A stretch of 64,000 nucleotides of DNA, taken from NCBI RefSeq assembly GCF_023898315.1, contig NC_064621.1, forward strand, positions 534,585,383 through 534,649,382, read 5' to 3'. A program made the position numbers and the translations under genes. Numbering within the stretch: the stretch's first letter is position 1; every line of letters starts with the position of its first letter. The notes beneath the pieces were generated by a model. That model ran no database searches and was not told the DNA's origin. It saw only the letters and a program-made list of their open reading frames with translations. The DNA comes from Schistocerca nitens. Its lineage: Eukaryota; Arthropoda; Insecta; Orthoptera; Acrididae. Shown in pieces: positions 11,165 to 22,064 of this stretch.

Positions 11165-12800
11165 TACCTAAGCAAAGAAGGGAAAGCAGAAAGGTGGAAG
11201 GAGTATATAGAGGGTCTATACAAGGGTGATGTACTTGAGGACAATATTTTGGAAATGGAACAGGATGTAGATGAAGATGAAATGGGAGATATTGTACTGC
11301 GTGAAGAGTTTGACAGAGCACTGAAAGACCTGAGTCGAAACAAGGGCCCGGGAGTAGACAACATTCCATTAGAACTACTGACAGCCTTGGGAGAGCCAGC
11401 CCTGACAAAACTCTACCATCTGGTGAGCAAGATGTATGAGACAGGCGAAATACCCTCAGACTTCAAGAAGAATATAATAATTCCAATCCCAAAGAAAGCA
11501 GGTGTTGACAGATGTGAAAATTACCAAACTATCAGTTTAATAAGTCACGGATGCAAAATACTAACGCGAATTCTTTACAGACGAATGGAAAAACTAGTAG
11601 AAGCAGACCTCGGGGACGATCAGTTTGGATTCCGTAGAAATATCTGAACACGTGAGGCAATACTGACCCTACAACTTATCTTAGAAGCTAGATTAAGGAA
11701 AGGCAAACCTACATTTCTAGCATTTGTAGACTTAGAGAAACCTTTTGACAATGTTGACTGGAATACTCTCTTTCAAATTCTGAAGGTGGAAGGGGTAAAA
11801 TACAGGGAGCGAAAGGCTATTTACAATTTGTACAGAAGCCATATGGGGGTTATAAGAGTCAAAAGGGGCATGAAAGGGAAGCAGTGGTTGGGAAGGGAGT
11901 GAGACAGGGTTGCAGCCTCTCCCCGATGTTATTCGATCTGTATATTGAGCAAGCAGTGACGGAAACAAAAGAAAAATTTGAAGTAGGTATTAAAATTCAT
12001 GGAGAAGAAGTAAACACTTTGAGGTTCGCCGATGACATTGTAATTCTGTCAGAGACAGCAAAGGACTTGGAAGAGCAGTTGAACGGAATGGACAGTGTCT
12101 TGAAGGAGGATATAAGATGAACATCAACAAAAGCAAAACAAGGTAATGAAATGTAGTCGAATTAAGTCGGGTGATGCTGAGGGAAGTAGATTAGGAAATG
12201 AGACACTTAAAGTAGTAAAGGAGTTTTGCTATTTGGGGAGCAAAATAACTGATGATGGTCGAAGTAGAGAAGATATAAAATGTAGACTGGCAATGGCAAG
12301 GAAATCGTTTCTGAAGAAGAGAAATTTGTTAACATCAAGTATAGATTTCAGTGTCAGGAAGTCGTTTCTGAAAGTATTTGTATGGAGTGTAGCCATGTAT
12401 GGAAGTGAAACATGGACGATAAATAGTTTGGACAAGAAGAGAATAGAAGCTTTCGAAATGTGGTGCTACAGAAGAATGCTGAAGATCAACTGGGTAGATC
12501 ACGTAACTAATGAGGAGGTATCGAATAGAATTGGGGAGAAGAGAAGTTTGTGGCACAACCTGACTATAAGACAGGATCGGTTGGTAGGACATGTTCTGAG
12601 GCATCAAGGGATCACAAATTTAGCATTGGAGGGCAGCGTGTAGGGTAAAAATCATAGAGGGAGACCAAGACATGAATACACTAAGCAGATTCAGAAGGAT
12701 GTAGGTTGCAGTAGGTACTGGGAGATGAAGAAGCTTGCACAGGATAGAGTAGCACGGAGAGCTGCATCAAACCAGTCTCAGGACTGAAGACCACAACAAC
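11165..12800 (+). mobile_element. RTE-type LINE, reverse transcriptase, broken
   Basis: The plus-strand frames encode a non-LTR RT: SRNKGPGVDNIPLELL, NYQTISLISHGCKILTRI, GDDQFGFRRNI, FLAFVDLEKPFDNVDW, VRQGCSLSPMLFDLYIE and LRFADDIVILSETAKDLE. A C-terminal part follows with FCYLGSKITDDGRSREDIK, YGSETWTI and RGRPRHEY. There are stops at 11645 and 12641 and frameshifts near 11880 and 12120. The 3' end carries CATCAAACCAGTCTCAGGAC and then an ACA-rich tail. The same tail, inverted, is at 37170-37240. No endonuclease is present, so the element is 5' truncated. Confidence 0.92.
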
Positions 12801-12805
12801 ACAAC

Positions 12806-13065
12806 ATGTGGCACACAGAAACAGGCAACAGGAAACAGGTAACAAACCATTAACACTAACTTTTGAGTTCTTGCTCTTTTGCTGGCAAGATTACACAAAT
12901 TCATACATGCAACCACCGAGACACCCAGACATACATGTTCATGGCAATGTGTCTCTTAACTACCACAATCGTGTTTGTGTGTACTCCTATCAGAAAAAGA
13001 GCAAGAGCTTGAAAGCTAGTGTTAACTGTTTTCTATTATGTGTTTCTGTATGCCACACACCAATT
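12806..13065. mobile_element. Small fold-back element
   Basis: The left arm (about 12806-12883, starting GTGGCACACAGAAACA and ending TTCTTGCTCTTTT) is inverted in the right arm (about 12994-13065, AAAGAGCAAGAGCTTG to CTGTATGCCACAC). The arms enclose about 110 bp. There is no coding capacity. It resembles a nonautonomous inverted-repeat element and lies directly behind the RTE tail. Confidence 0.7.
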
Positions 13066-13139
13066 CCCTTAGGTAATTGGTTGTATTTCCCTTATTTTAC
13101 ATATGTTTCCATCCAGGTATTTCCCTAATTGTGATACAG

Positions 13140-13770
13140 CAACACACCAAGTATACAAATGGTTCACAGAAAATATTCTACCATTAAACCTTTTACAACA
13201 AATCTAATGCAGTAAATAACAAGCTACAAGCTCTTGAAATAGATATCAATGTGCAGAAAATTAATGACACTTCACATGTAAGATTTGTTGGTCTGTGAAT
13301 GAAAAATAAATTAAGATGGAATGAACATACTGCTCACCTGCTCAAGAAACTAAGTGCAGCAAGCTATGAGCTATTTCAGCCTACCTTGACTGAGACACAT
13401 TGTTGTTGTCATATTTCACATACTTCCATTCTCTGGCCTCTTATGGTACAATATTCTGGGGAAATACTGCAAACATGGAAGAAGTTTTAAAACTACAAAA
13501 ACAAGAAGTGTGGTTGATCTGTGGAGTTACAAAACTGAACATCCTGTACAAACTTATTTATGACCTTTGGGACATTGACACTCAAAAGTTGGAACATCCA
13601 CCCACTGATTATATCTGTAATCACCAACTAAAAACATTTCCTAACTCGGAAAGTCACAGTCGTGACACAAGACAGAAGCAAAGCCTTCACAAGGACTCAA
13701 TAACTCACAATATAATGCAATTGGCCAGATATGAGTACGACACACACACACTGAGACTTCTATTCAAATG
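13140..13770 (+). mobile_element. Jockey/CR1-type LINE RT C-terminal half
   Basis: The translation contains KWFTENILPLN, DTSHVRFVGL, LRWNEHTAHLLKKLSAASYE, then YFHSLASYGTIFWGN, LKLQKQEVWLICGV and THNIMQLARYEYDTH, the thumb/C-terminal pattern of jockey/CR1-type ORF2 proteins, across two frames. It fits directly after the RT block ending at 11163. AACACACCA occurs at both breakpoints (about 11155 and 13141), consistent with one LINE interrupted by the RTE/fold-back block. Confidence 0.82.
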
Positions 13771-13959
13771 AATTATGGAAATCAAAGATAGCGACAATTT
13801 TTGCCTGTTATCAACATTGATGCTGGCAATATTCCACAGATTTCATGAATTTTGAGAATGTTTTAATTTTGAGTTGATAACAAATTACAAAAGAAGTATT
13901 TTTGTGTGATGTAATAATAAAAATTGGCAATTTTGTATTTTCCCCCTTACTTTTACAAT

Positions 13960-14190
13960 GAAACCTTGCTTCTTGCCAAATTTCACGATTCTAGGTCAAC
14001 GGGAAGTACCTTATACGTTTTGATGAGTGACTTTTCAACTATCAAAATATGTGACCTAAATGGCTCTATCTTCTGCTTGCACTGTCTTAGAAGCTTAAAT
14101 TTTTATACCACCAAGAGACCATCGACCTTAGTATGTGACATAAATTTGAATTGATGTGCTAAAATGTTCTAGAGAAAAAGGGTGTTAAAG
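13960..14190 (+). repeat. Direct repeat copy 1
   Basis: This segment (TTGCCAAATTTCACGATTCT to GAGAAAAAGGGT) recurs in diverged form at 14640-14870. The shared order of blocks is a CTAGGTC block, TTTTGA, AAAATATGTGAC, TTAGAAGC and CCTTAGTATGTGACATAAA. It has no convincing coding content. It appears to be a dispersed repeat, here present twice in the same orientation. Confidence 0.75.
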
Positions 14191-14246
14191 AAGGACAAAT
14201 TGGCCAAGTGCGAGTAGGACTTACGCACTGAGGATTCCATAGTAAC

Positions 14247-14251
<5 letters not shown>

Positions 14252-14295
<44 letters not shown>
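14252..14295. repeat. (AT)n microsatellite
   Basis: About 22 TA units sit inside the repeat segment that begins near 14200 (GGCCAAGTGCGAGTAGGAC). Confidence 0.95.
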
Positions 14296-14298
<3 letters not shown>

Positions 14299-14639
14299 TA
14301 TCCATCCTGGAAACCGGGAATCTCAATGATTTTTGGTTATTACCGATGTTGATACTAGCAAGATATTTGTCCCACTAATTCCGAGACTGTATCAAAATTT
14401 CTACAGTAGTTCCTCAGACTAGCCCAGACATACAAGAAGAAGCAATCAAGGAACTTCAGTTCATATATGTTGAGGGAGAAGATTTAATAAAACCTTTTTT
14501 ATTTACTTATTACAACATGAGTAAAACTTACATTTTATGTTTGCATTAAGTAATGTTCATCTATTACTCTTTGGTGAATGTTTAATGCAATGTATATGTT
14601 CTAATGACAAAAGATAATTTTTATGTGATACAATCAGTG

Positions 14640-14945
14640 AAACTTAGTTTCTTGCCAAATTTCATTACTCTAGGTCTGCAGGAAGCATCCTAGAGGTTTT
14701 GACGAGAGAGGTTTTGAGTACCAAAACATGTGACATAAATGGTCTTGTCTTTTGACTGAAGTTACTTAGAAGCGTAAAAATTTTAGACTGCCTAGGAACC
14801 ATAGACCTTAATATGTGACATAAATTTCAACTTGATGCACCTACCCAGTCCTGAGAAAAAAGGTTCATATCAGTAAAACACACAGACGGACAACGAAGTG
14901 ATCCCATAAGGGTTCTGTTTTTACAGACCGAGGCATGAAACCCTA
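14640..14945 (+). repeat. Direct repeat copy 2 and repeat terminus
   Basis: This is the diverged second copy of 13960-14190. It is followed by ACACAGACGGACAACGAAGT and ending ...GAGGCATGAAACCCTAAAAA, a terminus I recognise from arthropod dispersed repeats whose other end carries GGCCAAGTGCGAGT (here at about 14200). No protein domain was recognised. Confidence 0.6.
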
Positions 14946-15329
14946 AAAAGGAGTTATCCAGTCAGAAGTAAGAGTTCGCAATAAGCTACCACTATACAAA
15001 AAATCAGACATTGAAAAACTCTCATATATTCAAAAAGGAACTTGAAATAATTCCTAATATACCACACTCTTTATAATTTATATTAATTTTGAGAGCTATA
15101 ATTAACACAAAATATGTATCATATCATAAACTGAGGCTCTCAGGACAAGGAATGCTACAGCTGTATTAAAATCTTATACAACATATACACAACCTCCACA
15201 GCATCTGTCAGTTCTGTTGAAGAAACCAATCAATTCCCACTGAAAAGGAAGTAAAACAAAGTGACTTACCTGCAAAACTGTTATCAGCAGTCTTAAAAAA
15301 AAAAAAGCAGTATCTACTTGAATTGGAAA

Positions 15330-15530
15330 ACAAAGGGAATCCATTGTTCTGGGAAATGGAATAAATAACTTGAGATTAGCTCATGATATTGTTCTATTTG
15401 CAAATAGCATACAAGAGCTTCAAATATTAGTTAAAAAACTGGTGTTAGTCTGCTCTGAAATTGGACTAAAAATGATCTAGACAAAACCAAGATCATAATG
15501 CATGAATGACCACTGGAGGGAAATAAACAC
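15330..15530 (+). mobile_element. LINE RT palm fragment
   Basis: The frame reads ESIVLGNGINNLRLAHDIVL then FANSIQELQILVKKL and CSEIGLKMI-stop-TKPR. It is the palm of a non-LTR RT in which the FADD box has decayed to LAHD. A likely C-terminal part of the same LINE lies at 16600-16870 beyond a Tc1-like element. Confidence 0.75.
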
Positions 15531-15539
15531 TCATGGGAA

Positions 15540-16555
15540 CAAAACTGCAACACTGAGAATGAGTTGTGTAACATAAAAGTTGATAGGTGTGTTTCTACAT
15601 TTGAAAGATGTGTCTATCCAAATTTCATGACAGTCACATAAGAATTGCACAAGTAGCACCACTATGAGGATGCAAATCAGGTTACTTTAAATACACACTG
15701 TAACACTCTACCTTTGAGACTGAACATGGAGCGTTGATGTTAGTCAAGAATACCTTTAAGGCAACAAAGACATCATTATCAATGTCTCACTGAGTTTTGA
15801 AAAAGTCACGTAATAGAGCTATGATAAGCTGGATGTTCCTGCTGCAGTACTGCAGAAAGACTTGGCAGGAATATAGCCACTGTACATGATTGCTGGCAAC
15901 GGTGGTCACAAGAATGTATGGTCACAAGAAGATCAATCTCCAGATGGCCATGTTGCATGACTACCTAGAGGGAATACCACTGTGTTAAGTGTGTGGCTCT
16001 GGCACTTCATACTGAACCTGCAGCAGCAACTTGAGCAGCAGTTGGCACCACAGTGAAACAAAGAACTCTCATAAATTGGTTATTTCAGACACATTGTAGC
16101 GTGCATTCCAACATTTGCTCACATACCACTGTTGTAAACCAACATGCCCTACAGAGTGTCGACAAGTTGCATTGGCCTGCTTCATTACCAGCCTGCATCT
16201 GTCTCCAGTCGAGCACATATCGCACATTGTCGGACAACTCTGGTGTCATCAACAACCACCATTAAACATTCCTGTACCAACTGACCAAGTGCAGCAGGCA
16301 TGGAACTCCATCCCACAAACTGACATTGAGCACCTGTACAACACAATGTTTGAATGCTTGCATTCAACATTCTGATGGTTACCCAGTTATTAATGTATCA
16401 GCATTTCATGCTTGCAATGGTTTATCTTGCTTGAATTAACCTGTTATCTAGCAATGTTAATCACTCAAAATATTTTACCTAGACAAATGTATTTCCAAAA
16501 TTTGATTACTCTACATTAATTATTTTACGGTGTTTCAGTATATTTTCGCAGCAGT
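15540..16555 (+). mobile_element. Tc1-like transposon remnant
   Basis: The plus strand near 16190-16375 encodes LSPVEHISHIVGQLW followed by NIPVPTDQVQQAWNSIPQTD and IEHLYNTMFECLHS, the DDE-proximal and C-terminal parts of a Tc1-family transposase. The catalytic E region is recognisable (SPVEH). The N-terminal part is scrambled by stops. Clear terminal inverted repeats were not resolved by eye. It lies between two LINE fragments and probably inserted into that LINE. Confidence 0.75.
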
Positions 16556-16599
16556 GTTTTATGTGTTGGAAGCACACACCTGCAAAGGGTCACAAAATA

Positions 16600-16875
16600 T
16601 ATCTGGATGAACTTGAAAATTTGAAAGGAGACTCAAAACCAAATTATTCAGCATGTCAAATAGGGATGGCAAGCATACGGAAGATATTCTTTAGATTTCA
16701 AGTCTAAGATGTTGGCCAGGAAGAGGAAAACATTTTTTCACCTATGTATATTAGAAGTAATAACTTATTGCTATGAGGCATGGACATTAAATGAATCCAA
16801 TGTTGGAAACTTAGAGTAGCTCAAAGAGGAGGGGACAGATCACTGTTGGGCTACACAAAGATGGAAAGAAAGCAG
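16600..16875 (+). mobile_element. LINE C-terminal fragment
   Basis: Shifted frames include a Met-Leu-Ala-Arg-Lys-Arg-Lys segment and LEVITYCYEAWTLNESN, matching the YG(C/S)ETWTL-type block near the end of RTE-like ORF2 proteins. It is plausibly the continuation of the RT fragment at 15330-15530. Confidence 0.6.
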
Positions 16876-17099
16876 TAGATATCAGAAACAACTAAACTCA
16901 GTGACACAATGGAAACATTTTGAGATTCATCAGTATCATCACTGGTGCCAAAATCAATCCACTCTCTTGATGTAAGAAGAACAGCACACCACAAAAGGAG
17001 ATATAAGGTGAATAAAAGCAGCATCATACAGCACATGCCTAGACACCAGTACTGTGAAAAAAAAATCTTTGTTTGCTAAACTTAAATGTTTCTGAATTG

Positions 17100-17150
17100 T
17101 GATAATTGTTTGATGATGATGTTTACACCACAAAACATGTTGGAACAATA
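17100..17150 (+). repeat. Short repeat terminus with TGATGATGATG
   Basis: The sequence TTGATGATGATGTTTACACC followed by ACAAAACATGTTGGAAC has the CTGATGA...(G)AAAC layout seen in several other repeats of the window. No coding is present. It is noted because of the recurrent hammerhead-like pattern. Confidence 0.35.
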
Positions 17151-17262
17151 AAACTGGAGCTAGATGTCAAGAAATTTTGACTGGTAGTAGTTACTGTAAA
17201 ATATACAAAGCCAGAAGTAGAACTTACCGTCCAGCCCGAGTGATTGAGCTGGTGGTGCTTTT

Positions 17263-17297
<35 letters not shown>

Positions 17298-17309
17298 GCT
17301 GTTGTTGTT
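17263..17309. repeat. (TTG)n microsatellite
   Basis: A nearly perfect TTG tract. The poly-Val and poly-Cys open frames read through it are artefacts. Confidence 0.95.
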
Positions 17310-17404
17310 TGTGTTCGTGTTGTGTGTGTGTGTATTTTACTGATGCAAATACAAATATTTTATTCCACCTCTGAACATATTTACATGCAAGCCAGTGTTA
17401 ACAC

Positions 17405-17430
17405 AATAATAATAATAATAATAATAATAA
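17405..17430. repeat. (AAT)n microsatellite
   Basis: A short perfect AAT tract. Confidence 0.9.
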
Positions 17431-17759
17431 TATAAACTTGGACAAATGTCATTAACTACAATAGAATAACCCAAGAATGATACAATACATATTTAAGCAA
17501 ATGCCAATAACAACATAAAGTTTCCTAATACATCAGTTACAAGATAAATGACCTACATAGTTCAGTGAATGACAAGTAAATAATGAAACATATAATTAAC
17601 AATAGTTACATGCAACAGTAATAAAATAGTTGCACAGTGTGGCATATATATAATTAGCAGTTAATTTATTGTTCATTCTCTAATGGAAAGTTGGTCATTT
17701 GTCACATACTCAAGGAACTCTTGAGCAGAGTAAATTACTTTACTTTTTACCCACCTTGA

Positions 17760-19090
17760 AAGACTAGTTTTAAATTTATTTACTGGCATTGTGCAGGCAT
17801 TTTCAGGTAGATAGGACCAAGCTATTTGTATCCATTATGTGTCTTTGCAAGCCTAGCATATGGCATATTAATTGTACGTCCACTTCTTATTTTATGGTCA
17901 TGACCATCCTTCTTACGTCAAATTTACTCAAATTCTCTTTAACAAAGACAAGGCAGTTGTAAATATACAGGCCAGGCACTGTCATTATATTCAGTTTCTT
18001 AAAATAATCTCGACATGATTCATATGGGCCAAGTCCTGATACACACCTTATGGCTTTCTTTTGCCATTTGAACACTAATTTTGAGTCCACAGAATTGCCC
18101 CATAATAGCATACCATAACTCAGTTGGGAATGGAAGAACGAAAAATATACACATAACAGAAGTTCTTTAATGACACTTAACCTCAGTTTATACAGTAGAT
18201 AGATGACCCGTGACAATTTGCCACATACCTTCCCTGTGTGGGTATCCCAACTAAGCTTTTGATCTATAGGAAATCCTAATAATTCTACTGTTTTGTTATC
18301 ATGACTGTCAGCATTCAGACTGAATACAGCAGCTTCAGTTTTACTATCATTCTTCTGCAGTACACTTGACTCAAACCAAGTAGTACATCTCTCCATTGCC
18401 ACTGCCATGCTGTGTTGGACATTTTGAAGGTTGGCATCACGTGATGAATGTTGTGTCATCAGCATATAACACTGCATCACATGGTGCAACTGCTTGTAAA
18501 CCCTTTATATAAATAATGAAAAGGAAAGGTCCAAAAATATATCCTTAAGGTACAACCTTCACAACTGGTAGACATTCTGAAATTTGATTGTTTACCTTAA
18601 CTAACTGTTTTCTATTGTCCAAGTAAGACTGTGTTAGGTATAGAGCATTTTCTATCCCTCCATAGTGGTAGCGCTTTTTTATGAGAATATTGTGGGAGAC
18701 CATATCAAAACCTTTCCTGAGGTCCAACAGTGTTGCACAGATAATATCTTCATTTTACAAACCATTCTGTGAGGAGATAAGTATATCATTATGTTCAAAA
18801 TATTGACTCATCTGTTTATGCATGCAGTATTCTATTACTTTTGATACTATGGGTATGATTGATATTGGTTGACAGTTATCTGGAGATCTCCTTTCTTGTG
18901 TACTGGTTTAACCATAGATATTTTTAAACATTCTGCATAATTAGCTTCATTTAAAATTTTGTTGATTATTTTAGTCAGTGGCATTACAATTTGATTTCAA
19001 ATATATTTAATAACACAATTTGAGAGACCATAGTAATCCTCTGCTCTAGAATTACTGAGCTTAACTACTGATTCATTGACCAATTTGTAT
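17760..19090 (-). mobile_element. Jockey/CR1-type LINE, RT region, broken
   Basis: On the minus strand, weak upstream RT sequence (about 18900-18740) precedes MDLRKGFDMVSHNILIKK (RT motif with a catalytic Asp), LTQSYLDNRKQLVKVN, GPFLFIIYIKGL and VLYADDTTFIT-like palm blocks. Then come MAVAMERCTTWFESSVLQKN, VELLGFPIDQKLSWDTHTG, FFHSQLSYGMLLWGNS, FKWQKKAIRCVSGL and LYIYNCLVFVKENL. It is the same class of C-terminal domain as at 13140-13770. It is interrupted by frameshifts near 18480-18545 and lacks the endonuclease. Confidence 0.9.
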
Positions 19091-19099
19091 TTTGTACAT

Positions 19100-19205
19100 T
19101 TGTATTTTACTGATGAAGGCTGTGACCAAAAGCAGTATGTGAGTTTCTTTTAATTGTGCCTGTCTGCAACTTGACGTGTCATCTCTACAGTTAAGAGCAA
19201 TCTAT
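19100..19205 (+). mobile_element. Terminal fragment of a Penelope-like family
   Basis: The segment ACTGATGAAGGCTGTGACC, AAAAGCAG and later TTGTGCCTGTCTGCAACT, CATCTCTACAGT matches in order the terminal region of the palindromic element ending at 36287 (CTGATAAAGGCC, TTGTGCCTATCTGTGACT, CATCTCCACT). It is a solo end only. Confidence 0.6.
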
Positions 19206-19622
19206 CCTTTCCTGCATTGTAGAGGTAGAACTGTCATATTCTTAGGTATCAATAATTGAAACAAATGGCAAAGTAAACACAAAAATCAGTAACCAATATT
19301 TTATACTATTATTAGGTAAGTTTCAAAATACACAGCCAATTCAAGTTCGAAAGTAGTCATCACACTTCCTTCTTGCAGGTAAATGTCTGTGTTCAAGCAA
19401 TAAATAAGTGACACATTAAGTAAGCAAATAAACTGCATACTTCATACAATCCAGCAATCTCCTCCAAACATTAAGCACAATCTTTATAAGATGAAAGCAA
19501 TCTTTCTCTCTTTCTTTTTCTTTTTTCATGCCTTCCTTTCTTCCTTACCAAGCTTCTAAAAGCTAGTCAAAACAATAAAATGAAAACAAACTTTTAATTT
19601 AGATGGATAGGTGTATACTTAC

Positions 19623-19775
19623 AATCAACAAAGCACCAGTCTGGTGACAGTTTGTTCGCAAACTGGTTGTTGTTTTCAGCGGTGCTAGTTGCATCTTCCT
19701 GCAGCCTGTTAATCATTTTTCTGACTTGTTCCAAGTCCGAGACTGGATTCACCTCTATCACTCCCAAGGAGATTG
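19623..19775 (-). CDS. rdgA: rdgA exon g: C-terminal conserved segment
   Basis: This 153-nt exon begins with two bases that complete an Ala codon. It encodes ISLGVIEVNPVSDLEQVRKM, then INRLQEDATS and KLSPDWCFVD plus one base. Acceptor TTTGCAG and donor GTAAGT are both strong. LSPDWCF aligns with the LSPKWCF-type motif of vertebrate DGK zeta. A 16.8-kb intron follows. Confidence 0.94.
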
Positions 19776-21116
19776 CTGCAAATCAATATCACATATTTTA
19801 ATGAAATTCAAAATTAATGTTTATACAGACAGTAAGAGGCAAAAATTTACATTAAACATCTAATAAGAGTGCAGAAAGCAATCTAGTTTGCAGTCACTGA
19901 AATTTAAACTACTTGAGCAGTTCTGATAAAAGAAATAAGAGTATAATACTTTGGAATCTTGAGTTGCTAAGTGATGAGCAGAGAAAAAAAAGGTGGGAAG
20001 TGTTACAACTAAAAATCCTGCTGATATCAGGAGCAGAAAAGCAAGTATGGAGGGAGGGAAAACTCAAGCAACTGGGGAAAAAAATAAATAAATAGGTAAA
20101 TGGTTTTTGTGATATGCAGTGAATATCAAATCTGAATTCTAAAGTATTCTAAAGTATTTGTGATACACGAGATGAATGTCTTCTTAATAACAGCTACAAC
20201 TGGTACAGAATTGTCCAATGCACAATTTTAAGGCCACCACTGAATCCCAAACTTTTTAGATATTTTTAAATTCTGTCACCAGGAAAAAGAGAAAGAAGGA
20301 AAGTAAGGAAAAGAGGATCCCAGCACACAGTTGTAATAAGTGTTTTATAAGAAAGGCACAAGCTGTAGCAAATGAGTTGGTGACGAATATGACAACTATC
20401 TACCACACAGTATGCTAACAACAATCACCAATTTCTGAGCTTTCGTAACAGATATGATGATTAACATTTATTTTTGTTTATTTATTTAGCATCCATTTCA
20501 CCACATTCATGATAAAGGAAAAATCACAATACAAGACATTATAAAATTTTACAAGTACGTATGTACAAAATATAGGCACATACAAATTGTAATAAAATAA
20601 ACAATATTCTATGTGAGTCAGCTATAGCTGAGTGATTGCCTTTCCTTTATTTCATGCAATATTGTATTTAACTACATGTAAGAAAATAGAATTTTATGTA
20701 TGCTCATACAGACACAAAATATACATTGCTGAAAAATTATTGACATATCTTGATTGAGAGTGCTAATGAATGCAATACTCTAATTAAGCATGTAAAAGAA
20801 AATAGAATTTAATGTCCACATATAATGCCACAAAAGACACATTATTACACACATTAATTAACACGAGTACATTAGTAAAAGGTTTTTAGTTTTATCTACA
20901 AATATTCTGATAACTATGAATTGCCCTGTAGAGATTATGAGGCAGAAGCTACCACTTTTCACAACACTCCTAATATTCATTAATGCTGTAGAAGCTGTGG
21001 AGTATTCGATGTTAAGTCCTCTTTTAAATGTATTGAAGTTTTGTATTCGTAATGATCTTACCTGCCAATGCATTGAAGAAATTTTTTACTTATTGAAGAC
21101 ACTGTTCTGATACATT
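19776..21116. other. Unassigned intron sequence
   Basis: This is AT-rich intron 6 sequence between exon g and the inverted-repeat transposon at 21117. Parts near 20440-20900 look like decayed repeat, but I recognised no domain. Confidence 0.5.
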
Positions 21117-22064
21117 GGGTTTTTCAAAATAAATATCAAAGTTTTTAAAGCTTTGTAACATTTATTACATTCAAAATACAATTATATGTAATACATAAAA
21201 TGAAAGAGCAATTCAAACAATTTTGTTTGTATAGCTGCACATAGGTGCATGCTCTGTTTCCTGTGTCTTCCATTACAAAGAAGGCGTTGAAAGAGTGAGA
21301 TAGTCTCATGTGTTGACCCCAGCAATCACTTTGGAAGGCCAGTTGTGAATTAACAATTCCACTGATGTCCATGTGGAGACCTTTAAAGAAGACACTTATA
21401 ACTACACCCTTATTGTTTGCAGTTGAGCTTACAGACTAAGGTTTACATGCCAACTTTGGGAAATGTGAACACATGCAATGCGTGCATTTGGGAAGTGAGG
21501 GGGATTCAGCAAATCCCTTGAGATGGTACAGTTGCAATGAAACTCCCCTGAACTGAACATTTTTTGTGCCATATCCTGGCAGAAAGTTTATAGGCCTTTT
21601 ATCTCAATAAACTAGAATTATGACTTTTTCCTCAACTGAAAGAAGCTGAACCACAGACTCTATTGGCAGCAAGACGGTGCACCGCCTCACTACCATATCT
21701 TGGTTCACAACTGGTTAAACAATGTTGTACCTGACCGTCAGGTTGGCCGCAAGGTGCTAGGTGACAGAACTTGTTTTGTATAGCCTCCACATTCACCAGA
21801 TCTGACATCATGCAATTTTTACCTTTAGGGCTTCATAAAGGATCATGTTTACGTGCTTCCACTACTAGCTGATCAATCCCACTTAAGAATCAGGACAGGG
21901 TATGGAAAGAATTCGCCTATTGATTCTGTGTGTTCCACATTGTACACTTGTAAGAAAAACTATTTGAGTTGCTCTTTCATTTGACTTCTTATTTACAATT
22001 GTAAGTTAAAATGTAATACATGCTAAAAAGCCTTAGAACCCCGATATTCATTGTGAAATACCCA
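21117..22064 (+). mobile_element. DNA transposon with about 110-bp inverted ends and a decayed transposase
   Basis: The left end (21117 on, GGGTTTTTCAAAATAAATAT) is inverted at the right end (to 22064, ATATTCATTGTGAAATACCC). The match continues inward about 110 bp with mismatches, including ATGAAAGAGCAATTCAAA at 21199 against its complement near 21970. Inside, on the plus strand at 21630-21900, are YWQQDGAPPHYHILVHNWLN, PPHSPDLTSCNF and GFIKDHVYVLPLL, giving two catalytic-Asp blocks of a Tc/mariner-like DDE transposase. The N-terminal third is missing and stops interrupt it, so the element is an internally deleted copy of about 950 bp. Confidence 0.8.

Noticed and set aside
17177-17435. Open frames with long Cys or Val runs
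   Set aside because: They are (TTG)n and (AAT)n microsatellite read-through.
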